Source: Streptomyces litmocidini (GTDB taxonomy: Bacteria > Actinomycetota > Actinomycetes > Streptomycetales > Streptomycetaceae). Taken from it: DNA of 64,000 nucleotides. The notes under the pieces were generated by a model. That model saw only the letters and a list, made by a program, of their open reading frames with translations. It ran no database searches and was not told the origin of the DNA. The stretch covers positions 1-64,000 of the forward strand of contig NZ_BMTQ01000002.1 in assembly GCF_014649755.1 (NCBI RefSeq). The letters run 5' to 3'. Of this stretch, positions 32,879 through 42,200 are shown piece after piece; position 1 is the stretch's first letter, and the number at the start of each line of letters is the position of its first letter. The position numbers and the translations under genes were made by a program.

Positions 32879-35179
32879 TCAGCCGTTGCGCTTCCAGCGC
32901 GGCTTGTCGTCGCGGCGGCCGAAGGAGCCGCCGGTCGAGCCGGTGCTGCCGCGGTGGTCGTCACGACGGCCGTACGGACGGTCGCCGCCCGAGCGGAAGC
33001 CGCCGGCGGGGCGGTCGTCGCGACGGTCGCGGTTGAACGGACGGTCGCTGCCGCGGTGGCCGCCGCGGTCGTCGCGGTTGAAGCCACCGGACGGACGGTC
33101 GTCACGACGGAACCCGCCGGAGGGACGGTCGTCGCGGCGGAAGCCGCCGGACGGACGGTCGTTGTCACGACGCTCGAAGGAACGGCCGCCGCGGTCGTCG
33201 CGGTTGAAGCCGCCCGACGGACGGTCGTCACGACGGAACCCGCCGGAGGGACGGTCGTCGCGGCGGAAGCCGCCGGACGGACGGTCGTTGTCACGACGCT
33301 CGAAGGAACGGCCGCCGCGGTCGTCGCGGTTGAAGCCGCCCGACGGACGGTCGTTGTCACGACGCTCGAAGGAACGGCCGCCGCGGTCGTCGCGGTTGAA
33401 GCCGCCCGACGGACGGTCGTCACGACGGAAGCCGCCGGACGGACGGTCGTTGTCGCGGCGGAAGCCGCCACGGTCACCGCCGCGGAAGCCACCGCGGTCA
33501 CCGCGGTCGTCACGGTTGAAGCCACCGCGGTCGCCGCGGTCACGGCGCTCGAAGTTGCCCCGCTCGTCGCGGAAGGTCGAACGCTCCTCGCGGCGCTCCT
33601 CGGCCTTCGCGGCGCGCTCGGCCTCGACGGCGGCGGCCGCGACCTCGGCCTCGGCGGCCTCGGTCACCTCGGCGACGGCGGCCTCCGGGTCCTCGCCGCG
33701 CTCGCGGGCGGCGCGGGCGACCAGGCGGTCGGCCTCCTCGCGGAGCTCGACGGCACGGCGCTGGAGGCGCTCCAGCTGCTTGGTCAGGTCGGCGACCTCG
33801 CGCTCGGCCTGCTTGGCCGAGTTGTTCGCGGAGTCGGCCTGGACCTCGGTCAGCGAACGGGCGCCGGTGATCTCGGCGACCTCCGGGTCGAAGGCGCCGG
33901 CGCCGCCGACGATGTGGCGCGAGGCGTCGACGCCCGCGTCCTCCATCAGGCGGAAGATCTGGCGGCGCTGGTGCGGCAGGGCCAGGGAGACCACGACGCC
34001 GGAGCGGCCGGCGCGGGCGGTGCGGCCCGAGCGGTGCAGGTAGTCCTTGTGGTCGCCGGCCGGGTCCACGTTCAGGACCAGGTCGATGCCGTCGACGTGG
34101 ATGCCGCGGGCGGCGACGTCGGTCGCGACGAGCGCGTTGACGTAGCCCTCCTTGAAGTCGGCCAGGGTGCGCGTGCGGGCGCCCTGGGTCATGCCGCCGT
34201 GCAGGGCGTCGGCCTTCACACCGGCCTCGCGCAGCTGCTCGGCGATGCGGTCCGCGCCCAGCTGGGTGCGGACGAAGATGATCGTGCGGCCCTTGCGGGC
34301 GGCGATGGCGGCGGTGACCGGGGCCTTGTCCTTCGGCTTCACGACGAGGACGTGGTGGGTCATGGTGGTGACGGCGCCGGCCGACGGGTCGACCTCGTGC
34401 GTGACCGGGTTCACCAGGTAGCGCTTGACGAGGGTGTCGATCTCGTTCTCCAGGGTGGCGGAGAAGAGGAGGCGCTGACCGCCCTCGGGGACCTGGTCGA
34501 GCAGCTCGGTGACCTCGGGCAGGAAGCCCAGGTCGGCCATCTGGTCGGCCTCGTCGAGGACGGCGACCTGGACGGCCTCCAGGGAGCAGGCGCCGCGGTT
34601 GATGATGTCGCGCAGGCGGCCCGGGGTGGCGACGAGGATGTCGACGCCGCGCTCGAGGGCGTAGATCTGGTTGCCCATGGACGTACCGCCGCAGACGACC
34701 TTCATCTTGAGGCCGAGCACGTCGCCGTAGGGCTGGAGGGCGTCCGCGACCTGCATCGCGAGCTCACGGGTCGGGGTGAGGATGACGCCGCGGGGCTTCT
34801 TCTTCTCGGTGCGGCCGTCCGCCAGGGTGGCGAGCAGCGGCAGACCGAAGGAGAGGGTCTTGCCGGAGCCGGTGCGGCCGCGGCCGAGGATGTCCTTGCC
34901 GGCCAGGGCGTCCGGGATGGTCGCCGCCTGGATCGGGAAGGGGGTGGTGACGCCGTTCTGCGCGAGCTTGCGCACGATGCCCTCGGGCAGACCGAGGTCG
35001 CCGAAGGTGAGGGTGGGCTCGGCGGGCTCCTCGACGGAGGCCTCGGCGCCGGTGTCGTCGCCCTCGAACTCGTCGAGCTCGGTGGCCTCGACGATCGCGA
35101 CGGTCTCGGTGGCCTCTACGGCCTCGACGATCTCGTCGTTCTCGGGCATGACGGCGTGGTCAGAACTGAAAATGGACAT
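32879..35179 (-). CDS. DEAD-box RNA helicase with long RGG/RDDRPSGGF repeat tail
   Basis: A 766-residue ATP-dependent RNA helicase for ribosome assembly or mRNA handling. An acidic N-terminus (about 1-55) precedes the Q motif (LTFGDLGLP...PFPIQAATI), motif I GRGRTGSGKTLSF, Ia PTRELAMQV, motif II VLDEADQM, motif III LLFSATLE, and motif VI YLHRSGRTARAGRSG. A coiled-coil region around 430-540 leads to an Arg/Gly/Asp-rich tail (about 550-766) built from RRDDRPSGGF and NRDDRGGRSFERRDNDRPSGGF units. That tail should bind RNA and may promote condensate formation. The ATG of MSIFSSDHA is taken as start. DNA repeats inside the tail are listed separately. Confidence 0.95.
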   Translation of the reverse strand: MSIFSSDHAVMPENDEIVEAVEATETVAIVEATELDEFEGDDTGAEASVEEPAEPTLTFGDLGLPEGIVRKLAQNGVTTPFPIQAATIPDALAGKDILGRGRTGSGKTLSFGLPLLATLADGRTEKKKPRGVILTPTRELAMQVADALQPYGDVLGLKMKVVCGGTSMGNQIYALERGVDILVATPGRLRDIINRGACSLEAVQVAVLDEADQMADLGFLPEVTELLDQVPEGGQRLLFSATLENEIDTLVKRYLVNPVTHEVDPSAGAVTTMTHHVLVVKPKDKAPVTAAIAARKGRTIIFVRTQLGADRIAEQLREAGVKADALHGGMTQGARTRTLADFKEGYVNALVATDVAARGIHVDGIDLVLNVDPAGDHKDYLHRSGRTARAGRSGVVVSLALPHQRRQIFRLMEDAGVDASRHIVGGAGAFDPEVAEITGARSLTEVQADSANNSAKQAEREVADLTKQLERLQRRAVELREEADRLVARAARERGEDPEAAVAEVTEAAEAEVAAAAVEAERAAKAEERREERSTFRDERGNFERRDRGDRGGFNRDDRGDRGGFRGGDRGGFRRDNDRPSGGFRRDDRPSGGFNRDDRGGRSFERRDNDRPSGGFNRDDRGGRSFERRDNDRPSGGFRRDDRPSGGFRRDDRPSGGFNRDDRGGRSFERRDNDRPSGGFRRDDRPSGGFRRDDRPSGGFNRDDRGGHRGSDRPFNRDRRDDRPAGGFRSGGDRPYGRRDDHRGSTGSTGGSFGRRDDKPRWKRNG
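33060..33545. repeat. in-frame tandem repeats encoding the helicase RGG-like tail
   Basis: A block of about 126 bases starting near 33100 recurs almost unchanged near 33226, with a partial third copy near 33350 and shorter 30-base sub-units (GACGGTCGTCACGACGGAA type) around them. Period lengths are multiples of three, so copy-number change would alter tail length without a frameshift. Confidence 0.9.
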
Positions 35180-35377
35180 GCGAAATGCGAAACCTTCCGG
35201 AGTCTCGGCACGCGCCCGTCAACTCCGTGATTTCGCAAATCGACCGCCTCAATGCGGTCAGCCACGGCTAGGGAGAGTACGCGCCACACGGCGCTCTTCT
35301 GTGTCGGCGCCGGGCAATGGGATCAAACGATCTACCACCATACGCACCCTCCCCCACCTGTGGCAAATCGGACTACG
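35180..35377 (-). other. leader/promoter interval of the DEAD-box helicase gene
   Basis: No gene is seen. On the minus strand a short hairpin GACCGC-ATTGAG-GCGGTC lies about 65 bases before the helicase start, suggesting a structured 5' leader. Such leaders are often cold-responsive in helicase genes; that role is inferred. Confidence 0.35.
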
Positions 35378-36058
35378 TCACACCGGTCCGACCTGCGGGG
35401 ATGCCGTCGGCTCCGAGGGCGCTCCCGGCCCGTCCGCCGCTCGCATCGCGCCCAGCTGGGTGTCGGGGCCGGAGGACGGCGGATCGGTGGGGTTGGAGGT
35501 CGGCTCCGGGGTCGGCTCGGGCGTCGGGTCGGAGGTCGGCTCGGGCGTCGGCTCGGGGCTCGGCGGGGGCGGCTCGGGCGTGGGCGTGGCCCCGCCGTCC
35601 TGCCCCCCGGCGCCTCCGCCGTTCCCCCCGTCGCCGCCCCCGTCGCCGCCGTTCCCCCCGCCCCCGCCGGGGCCGCCGCCCGTGGCCTCGTGGCCGCCGC
35701 CGGCCGGCTGCGGCTTCGACGGTCCTCCGGGTCCGCCGGGGCCCTCCACCGGCAGTACCGCGCCCGGCGAGGGCTTCGCCGTGCCCGACGGCGAGCCGCT
35801 CGGGACCGGGGACTCCCTGCCCGCGCCGGCCGGGGCCGGTCCGCCCTTCTCCGGTCCGCCGTTCCAGGCCCCGCCGCCCCCGCCCCGGGCACCGCCGCCA
35901 CCGTCGGTCTCGGCCGTCGCGCCGTGCTTCCCCCCGGACGCGCCGGGCGTCGGCTTCGCCCCCTCGTCACTCACACTCATACAGCCGCTCAGACCGGCAC
36001 AGGCCGCGACGGCCAGCGCGGTGGCGGCCCATCTCACCGGGGTGGGCAAATGGCGCAC
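35378..36058 (-). CDS. Pro/Gly-rich lipoprotein, function unknown
   Basis: 226 residues. The signal peptide is typical of lipoproteins: basic start, hydrophobic core WAATALAVAACAG, lipobox LSGC with the lipid-carrying cysteine near residue 26. The mature protein is almost entirely low complexity: Gly runs (GGGGGNGGDGGGDGGNGGG), then TPEPTPEPTSDP repeats. It is likely anchored to the outer membrane face and extends into the wall. The GTG of VRHLPTPVRW was chosen with GGAGG eight bases upstream. It could be a surface linker or a low-constraint protein; no catalytic domain is visible. Confidence 0.72.
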   Translation of the reverse strand: MRHLPTPVRWAATALAVAACAGLSGCMSVSDEGAKPTPGASGGKHGATAETDGGGGARGGGGGAWNGGPEKGGPAPAGAGRESPVPSGSPSGTAKPSPGAVLPVEGPGGPGGPSKPQPAGGGHEATGGGPGGGGGNGGDGGGDGGNGGGAGGQDGGATPTPEPPPPSPEPTPEPTSDPTPEPTPEPTSNPTDPPSSGPDTQLGAMRAADGPGAPSEPTASPQVGPV

Positions 36059-36256
36059 GGGGGGCACCTCCAGGACACAACGGGCAGGAACGGAACGCGT
36101 CGCCCTGCCCAACTCCCCGGGCACCACAAGGGACACGGCCCCCGCGGGCCCGCCCAGTCCGGCCGGAGCCGCCCGATCGGGCCGGGCCCACGGCGTCCGA
36201 TCCGGTCCGCGCCCGCCGGATCCGCCCGATCGCCCCGCGGTCCGCGCCCGCCCCGC

Positions 36257-36607
36257 TCAGCCGTAGCCGAGCGCGTGCAGCCGGGCGTCGTCGATGCCGA
36301 AGTGGTGGGCGATCTCGTGCACGACGGTGATCTCGGTCTCCTCGACCACGTCCTCGCGCGACTCGCACATCCGCAGCGTCGGCCCCCGGTAGATCGTGAT
36401 CCGGTCGGGCAGCACCCCGGCGTACCACTCGCCGCGCTCGGTCAGCGGCGTCCCCTCGTAGAGCCCGAGCAGCTCGGGGTCGTCCGGGGCGGGCTCGTCC
36501 TCCACGAACACGGCGACGTTGTCCATGAGCCGTGTCAGCTCCGGCGGAATCCGGTCCAGGGCCTCGGCGACGAGCTCCTCGAACTCCTCGCGCGTCATCT
36601 CCAGCAC
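36257..36607 (-). CDS. small zincin-like metallopeptidase
   Basis: 116 residues. The HExxH zinc-binding motif occurs in TEITVVHEIAHHFGIDDARLHALGYG, giving ligands H, H and a possible downstream acidic residue. An upstream strand reads DRITIYRGPTLRMCES. The family of minimal metallopeptidases is widespread in actinobacteria, often starting MTREEFEELV as here; substrates are unknown. The GTG of VLEMTREEFEEL was chosen as matching close relatives as I recall them; an ATG three codons later is an alternative. Cytoplasmic by lack of signal peptide. Confidence 0.85.
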   Translation of the reverse strand: MLEMTREEFEELVAEALDRIPPELTRLMDNVAVFVEDEPAPDDPELLGLYEGTPLTERGEWYAGVLPDRITIYRGPTLRMCESREDVVEETEITVVHEIAHHFGIDDARLHALGYG

Positions 36608-36711
36608 GGGCCCATTCTCCCCCTCCCGGAAACCGTTTTGGCGATAGCGGCCGGCATCCCATATGCTTCTCACGTCCCCGACGCACTGAGAAGTGCGCAG
36701 GTGAGCCTCTA

Positions 36712-36784
36712 GCCCTCATCGTCTAGTGGCCCAGGACGCCGCCCTTTCAAGGCGGTAGCACGGGTTCGAATCCCGTTGGGGGCA
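36712..36784 (+). tRNA. tRNA-Glu (TTC)
   Basis: A 73-base cloverleaf with acceptor GCCCTCA/TGGGGGC (one T-G wobble), anticodon TTC in GCCCTTTCAAGGC and T-arm ACGGGTTCGAATCCCGT. It is first of a three-tRNA cluster. CCA is not encoded. Confidence 0.97.
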
Positions 36785-36824
36785 CGCATCACCGTGTGCG
36801 ATACTAGTGATCACGCACAAGCAA

Positions 36825-36898
36825 GGCTCTGTGGAGCAGTTGGTTAGCTCGCCACCCTGTCAAGGTGGAGGTCGCGGGTTCAAGTCCCGTCAGAGTCG
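36825..36898 (+). tRNA. tRNA-Asp (GTC), copy 1
   Basis: A 74-base cloverleaf with anticodon GTC in CACCCTGTCAAGGTG. The acceptor stem is GGCTCTG/CAGAGTC. It is identical to the second tRNA-Asp at 43358 except for compensated acceptor pairs. Confidence 0.97.
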
Positions 36899-36920
36899 CT
36901 GAAGCTGGAAACGGCTTCGT

Positions 36921-36994
36921 GGCTGGGTAGCTCAGTTGGTACGAGCGATCGCCTGAAAAGCGATAGGTCGCCGGTTCGACCCCGGCCCCAGCCA
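36921..36994 (+). tRNA. tRNA-Phe (GAA)
   Basis: A 74-base cloverleaf with acceptor GGCTGGG/CCCAGCC, anticodon GAA in TCGCCTGAAAAGCGA and T-arm GCCGGTTCGACCCCGGC. It is last in the Glu-Asp-Phe cluster, followed by a terminator. Confidence 0.97.
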
Positions 36995-37000
36995 CAGAGG

Positions 37001-37030
37001 GAAGGCCCCGTTCGAAAGAACGGGGCCTTC
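37001..37030 (+). terminator. terminator of the tRNA-Glu/Asp/Phe cluster
   Basis: A 13-bp perfect stem GAAGGCCCCGTTC/GAACGGGGCCTTC around a GAAA tetraloop, six bases past tRNA-Phe, followed by TTCGTGT. Confidence 0.88.
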
Positions 37031-37091
37031 TTCGTGTCCGCCGGAAGGCGGGGGTACGGGGGAAGGGGCCGCGCCCCTCCCCCCGTACCGC

Positions 37092-37925
37092 TCAGGCCTC
37101 CTCGCGCCGCCCCGCCCTGCGGCCCCGCACCGCGAACACCGCCGCCACCGCGACCACGACCACGACGAGCAGCGCCCAGTCCGGCACCGAACGGCCCAGC
37201 GAGGCGACCCGCTCCTCCACGGCGAAGGACTCGTCCACCGGGAGCAGGCCCGGCAGCCCGGTCGTCCCGTCGAAGACCAGGAAGAGGGCCCCGAGGGCGA
37301 CGAAGAAGAGGCCCGAGAGCAGCGAGGTGGAGTGGGCCTCGAAGCGGCCGACACGGAGCGGCCGGCCGCGCAGCCAGCGCCGCCGCCCCAGCTCGTACCG
37401 GTCCCAGAACAGCGCCAGGACGAACAGCGGGACGGCCATGCCGAGCGCGTACACGGCCAGGAGCAGCCCGCCGTACGCCGGGCTGCCGCTCAGCGCCGCC
37501 ACCGTCAGGACGCTGCCCAGGATCGGGCCCGCGCAGAAGCCCGCGAGGCCGTAGACCAAGCCGAGGGCGTAGACGGAGAGCGCCGAGACGGGCCGGATCC
37601 GGCCGCTCGCCCCGGTGATCCGGCGAGAGGTGAAGCCGAGGCCGAGGGCCTGGAGGACGCCGAGGCCGATGATCAGCCAGCCGCCGACGGTGACGAGCAG
37701 CTCCCGGTGGCCGTAGAAGAACCGGCCGGCGAGGGAGCCGGCCGCGCCGAGCGGGACGAGGGTGGTCGCCAGGCCCGCGTAGAGGATGCCGGTCCTGGCC
37801 ACGAGCTTCGCGCGCGTGTCGATCGAGTACGCGAAGAAGGCGGGCAGGAGCAGGGCGCTGCACGGGCTGAGCAGGGCGAGGAGGCCGCCGAGGAAGGCGG
37901 CGAAGTAGCCGATGCCGGAGGTCAC
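37092..37925 (-). CDS. ccdA: CcdA-type thiol-disulfide membrane transporter
   Basis: A 277-residue protein with six or seven hydrophobic helices that passes reducing equivalents across the membrane. The two functional cysteines lie in LLSPCSALLLPAFFAYS (helix 1) and AGFCAGPILGSVLT (helix 4 region), as in CcdA/DsbD beta domains. Its GTG overlaps the TGA of the DsbA-like gene (GTGA), so translation is coupled. Together they form an electron route to extracytoplasmic thiols, serving cytochrome c maturation or disulfide repair. A C-terminal single helix follows a short soluble stretch. Confidence 0.92.
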   Translation of the reverse strand: MTSGIGYFAAFLGGLLALLSPCSALLLPAFFAYSIDTRAKLVARTGILYAGLATTLVPLGAAGSLAGRFFYGHRELLVTVGGWLIIGLGVLQALGLGFTSRRITGASGRIRPVSALSVYALGLVYGLAGFCAGPILGSVLTVAALSGSPAYGGLLLAVYALGMAVPLFVLALFWDRYELGRRRWLRGRPLRVGRFEAHSTSLLSGLFFVALGALFLVFDGTTGLPGLLPVDESFAVEERVASLGRSVPDWALLVVVVVAVAAVFAVRGRRAGRREEA

Positions 37926-38680
37926 CGGTCGGCCTTCTTCGGGGCGGTCTCCTTCGGGGCGGCCTTCCGGGAGGCGGCCTTCGCCGCCGCCTCGATCGCC
38001 TCCGTGAAGGTCTCCAGGGGCTGGGCGCCCGCGATCGGCCGGCCGTTGATCAGGAACGACGGGGTGGAGGAGGCGCCGAGTTCGTACCCCTGCTCCTGGT
38101 CCTTCCGCACGGCCTCCCGGGCCGCCGCGCCGTCGCCGTCCCTGGCGAACCGGGCGAGGTCGGGCACGCCGGCCTCCGTCGCGAGGGCGGTCAGCCGCTC
38201 CTTGCCGAAGCCCTTCTCCTTGGCGCCCTCGGCGTAGGCGGCCCGGTGGAACTCCCAGAACCGGCCCTGCCGCCCGGCCGCCCAGGAGGCGCGGGCGGCG
38301 GCCTCCGACTCCTCGCCGAAGATCGGGAAGTTCCGCCACTCGATGCGCAGGGTGCCGTTCTCGACGTACTTCTTCACCAGGGCGGGCTCGGTGTCGCGGG
38401 CGAACTTCCCGCAGTAGCCGCACTTGAAGTCGGCGTACTCGACGAGCACGACGGGCGCGTCGACGCGGCCGAGGGCGAGCTCGTCGGAGGCGTCGCGGCG
38501 GGCGTAGGCCTCCAGTTCCGCGTAGACGCCGGCGGAGGGGTCGGCGGAGACCTCGGCGACGGACGAGGAGCCGGAGGCACCGGGGGACGAGGGCTTGGTG
38601 GCGGTGTACGAGACGGCGCCGGCGAGCACGGCGGCGGCCGCGACCCCGGTGACGATCATGATCGGCTTGGACTTGGACAT
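37922..38680 (-). CDS. DsbA-family thioredoxin-like exported protein
   Basis: 252 residues. An N-terminal membrane anchor (IMIVTGVAAAAVLAGAVSYTA) leads through a Ser-rich linker to a thioredoxin fold with active site ADFKCGYCGKFARD (CxxC near residue 88). The cis-proline loop is GASSTPSFLINGRPIAG. The tail is Lys/Ala-rich. It would act outside the membrane as disulfide oxidant or reductant and be recycled by the coupled CcdA. GGAG lies nine bases before the ATG. It sits second in a three-gene cluster. Confidence 0.92.
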   Translation of the reverse strand: MSKSKPIMIVTGVAAAAVLAGAVSYTATKPSSPGASGSSSVAEVSADPSAGVYAELEAYARRDASDELALGRVDAPVVLVEYADFKCGYCGKFARDTEPALVKKYVENGTLRIEWRNFPIFGEESEAAARASWAAGRQGRFWEFHRAAYAEGAKEKGFGKERLTALATEAGVPDLARFARDGDGAAAREAVRKDQEQGYELGASSTPSFLINGRPIAGAQPLETFTEAIEAAAKAASRKAAPKETAPKKADR

Positions 38681-38736
38681 GGGGAAGCGCTCCTGGAGGA
38701 GGAAGAGGGAGGGGGCGGCTGGGGACGGCCGCCCGC

Positions 38737-39126
38737 CTACACCCTCAGCACCGACAGCTCCACGGGGGTCGGCACGCGCGCGGGCGGCTCCCGGCCCGGC
38801 TGCGCGGCCGGGCCGACCGCGTCCGGCCGCCGGACCCCGGGCGCCGCCCGGTCGGCGGCCAGGGCCGGCAGCAGCTCGGGGAAACCGTGCGCACGCGGCG
38901 GTACGCCGGGGTTCGCGGCCCCCTCGTCGACGGCACGGCCCGGGTCGCAGCCGGGCACGGCGGCACCGAGGACGACCGGGGCGGGGCCGTGAGCCGGGGC
39001 CGGGCCGGAGACCGGGGCCGGGCCCGGGGCCGCACCCTCCGGAGCGGAGGCGCCGTACGTCAGAAAGGAGAGCACCAGGCCCAGGAGCGCGGCGAACGCC
39101 GCCGCCGCGCGGGGGGTGCGGGACAT
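38737..39126 (-). CDS. small secreted Pro/Ala-rich protein ahead of dsbA-ccdA
   Basis: 129 residues. An N-terminal hydrophobic segment (RAAAAFAALLGLVLSFLTYG) ending ASA fits a signal peptide. The mature part is Pro/Ala/Gly-rich with a single cysteine (VPGCDPG). I do not recognise it. GAGAGG precedes the ATG by six bases. It is co-directional with and 56 bases upstream of the DsbA-like gene, so it may be exported together with or act on that system. Confidence 0.6.
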   Translation of the reverse strand: MSRTPRAAAAFAALLGLVLSFLTYGASAPEGAAPGPAPVSGPAPAHGPAPVVLGAAVPGCDPGRAVDEGAANPGVPPRAHGFPELLPALAADRAAPGVRRPDAVGPAAQPGREPPARVPTPVELSVLRV

Positions 39127-39238
39127 GCGAAACCTCTCCGGTCCGGGCCAGATGCCCGAAATACTACGCACGGCCCCCCGGCCCACCTCGTAAATGGGTT
39201 CGCCGCTTCTCGTCCGCAGGTGCGATCCTGGATCCCGT

Positions 39239-42200
39239 ATGTCTACTTCCTTCGCCGCCCTCCAGTCCGTCCTGGCCGAGGTCTCGCTGCGGGACTCCCA
39301 CCGGCTCGGCCGCCGTCTCGAAGGCGCCCGCCGCATCCGCAAGCCCGAGGCCCGCGCGGCCGTCCTGGACGAGATCGCCGCCGAGGCGGCCAAGGCCAAG
39401 GAGCGCGTCGACGGGCGCGCCGCCCGCGTGCCCGCGGTCACGTATCCCGAACAGCTGCCCGTCTCGCAGAAGAAGGACGAGATCCTGGAGGCGATACGCG
39501 ACCACCAGGTCGTGATCGTCGCCGGTGAGACGGGCTCCGGAAAGACCACCCAGATCCCGAAGATCTGTCTGGAGCTGGGCCGGGGCGTCCGGGGCATGAT
39601 CGGGCACACCCAGCCCCGCCGGATCGCCGCCCGCACGGTCGCCGAGCGCGTCGCCGAGGAGCTGAGGACCCCGCTGGGCGAGGCCGTCGGCTGGAAGGTC
39701 CGCTTCACCGACCAGGTGAACCCCGACGCGACCTTCGTGAAGCTGATGACGGACGGCATCCTGCTCGCCGAGATCCAGACGGACCGCGAGCTGCGCGCGT
39801 ACGACACGATCATCATCGACGAGGCCCACGAGCGGTCCCTCAACATCGACTTCCTGCTCGGCTACCTGGCCCAGCTGCTGCCGAAGCGCCCCGACCTCAA
39901 GGTCGTCATCACCTCGGCGACGATCGACCCCGAGCGCTTCTCCCGGCACTTCGGCGACGCCCCGATCGTCGAGGTCTCCGGCCGTACGTACCCGGTCGAG
40001 GTCCGCTACCGGCCGCTCCTGGAGGAGGACTCCGAGGAGGCCGACCGGGACCAGATCACCGCGATCTGCGACGCCGTCGACGAGCTCCGCAAGGAGGGAC
40101 CGGGCGACGTCCTGGTCTTCCTCTCCGGCGAGCGGGAGATCCGCGACACGGCGGACGCGCTGCTCAAGAAGAAGCTCTTCGACACCGAGATCCTGCCCCT
40201 GTACGCGCGCCTGTCGCACGCCGAGCAGCACCGGGTCTTCCAGGCGCACTCCGGCCGCCGGATCGTCCTCGCGACCAACGTCGCCGAGACCTCCCTGACG
40301 GTCCCCGGCATCAAGTACGTGATCGACCCGGGCACCGCCCGCATCTCCCGCTACTCGCACCGGACCAAGGTGCAGCGGCTGCCGATCGAGCCGATCAGCC
40401 AGGCCAGCGCCAACCAGCGCAAGGGGCGCTGCGGCCGTACGTCGGACGGCATCTGCATCCGGCTGTACTCCGAGGACGACTTCCTCACCCGCCCCGAGTT
40501 CACGGACGCGGAGATCCTCCGTACCAACCTGGCCTCCGTCATCCTCCAGATGACCGCGGCCGGCCTCGGCGACATCGAGAAGTTCCCCTTCATCGACCCG
40601 CCGGACCACCGGAACATCCGGGACGGCGTGCAGCTCCTCCAGGAGCTCGGGGCGATCGACCCGGCCGAGAAGGACCCGAAGAAGAGGCTCACCCCGCAGG
40701 GCCGGAAGCTGTCCCAGCTGCCGGTGGACCCGCGGCTGGCCCGGATGGTCCTGGAGGCCGACAAGAACGGCTGCGTCCGCGAGGTCATGGTGATCGCGGC
40801 GGCGCTGTCCATCCAGGACCCGCGCGAGCGGCCGGCGGAGAAGCAGGCGCAGGCCGACCAGCTGCACGCCCGCTTCAAGGACGAGACGAGCGACTTCCTC
40901 GCCTTCCTCAACCTGTGGCGGTACGTCCGCGAGCAGCAGAAGGAGCGCGGTTCCAGCTCCTTCCGCCGGATGTGCAAGCAGGAGTACCTGAACTTCCTGC
41001 GCATCCGCGAGTGGCAGGACATCTACGCCCAGCTGCGGACGGTCGCCAAGCAGATGGGCATCCACCTCAACGAGGAGGACGCGCCGGAGCAGTCCGTGCA
41101 CGTCTCCCTGCTCTCCGGCCTGCTCTCCCACATCGGCCTGAAGGACGTGAAGGAGTCCAAGGACGGCGGCCGGGACCCGAAGCGCGAGGGCGGCGGCCGG
41201 AACGAGTACCTGGGCGCCCGCAACGCCAAGTTCGCGATCTTCCCCGGCTCCGCGCTCTTCAAGAAGCCCCCGCGCTTCGTGATGTCCGCCGAGCTGGTGG
41301 AGACCTCGCGGCTCTGGGCCCGGGTCAACGCCCGGATCGAGCCCGAGTGGATCGAGCCGCTCGCGCAGCACCTGGTGAGGAAGACGTACAGCGAGCCGCA
41401 CTGGGAGAAGGACCAGGCGGCCGTGATGGCCTTCGAGAAGGTGACGCTGTACGGCGTCCCGATCGTCGCCGACCGCAAGGTGAACTACGGGCGGATCGAC
41501 CCGGAGGTCTCCCGCGACCTGTTCATCCGGAACGCGCTCGTCGAGGGCGACTGGCGCACGCACCACAAGTTCTTCGCGGACAACCGCAAGCTGCTCACCG
41601 AGGTCGAGGAGCTGGAGCACCGGGCCCGGCGCCGGGACATCCTCGTCGACGACGAGACGCTCTTCGACTTCTACGACAAGCGCGTCCCCGAACACGTCGT
41701 GTCCGGTGCCCACTTCGACTCCTGGTGGAAGCACAAGCACCGCGAGGAGCCGGAGTTCCTCGACTTCGAGCGCGAGATGCTCATCAACGAGAAGGCGGGG
41801 GCGGTCACCAAGGACGACTACCCGGACTCGTGGCGGCAGGGCGCGCTGAAGTTCCGGGTGACGTACCAGTTCGAGCCGGGCGCGGACGCGGACGGCGTGA
41901 CCGTCCACGTGCCGCTCCAGGTGCTCAACCAGGTCACCGACGAGGGCTTCGAGTGGCAGATCCCGGGGCTGCGCGCGGAGGTCGTCACGGAGCTGATCCG
42001 CTCCCTGCCGAAGCCGATCCGCCGCCACTACGTCCCGGCGCCGAACTTCGCGGCCCGCTTCCTCGACTCCGTGGTCCCCGTGCAGGAGCCGCTGACGGGC
42101 GCGCTCGCCCGGGAGCTCCAGCGGATGGTCGGCGTCCCGGTGACGGCCGAGGACTTCGACTGGGCGAAGGTCCCCGAGCACCTCAAGGTGACCTTCCGGA

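Noticed and set aside
32771..35230. An open plus-strand frame of about 819 codons opposite the DEAD-box helicase gene
   Set aside because: Its translation is Val/Ala/Gly/Asp repeat low complexity mirrored from the helicase codons. The minus strand has all helicase motifs in order.
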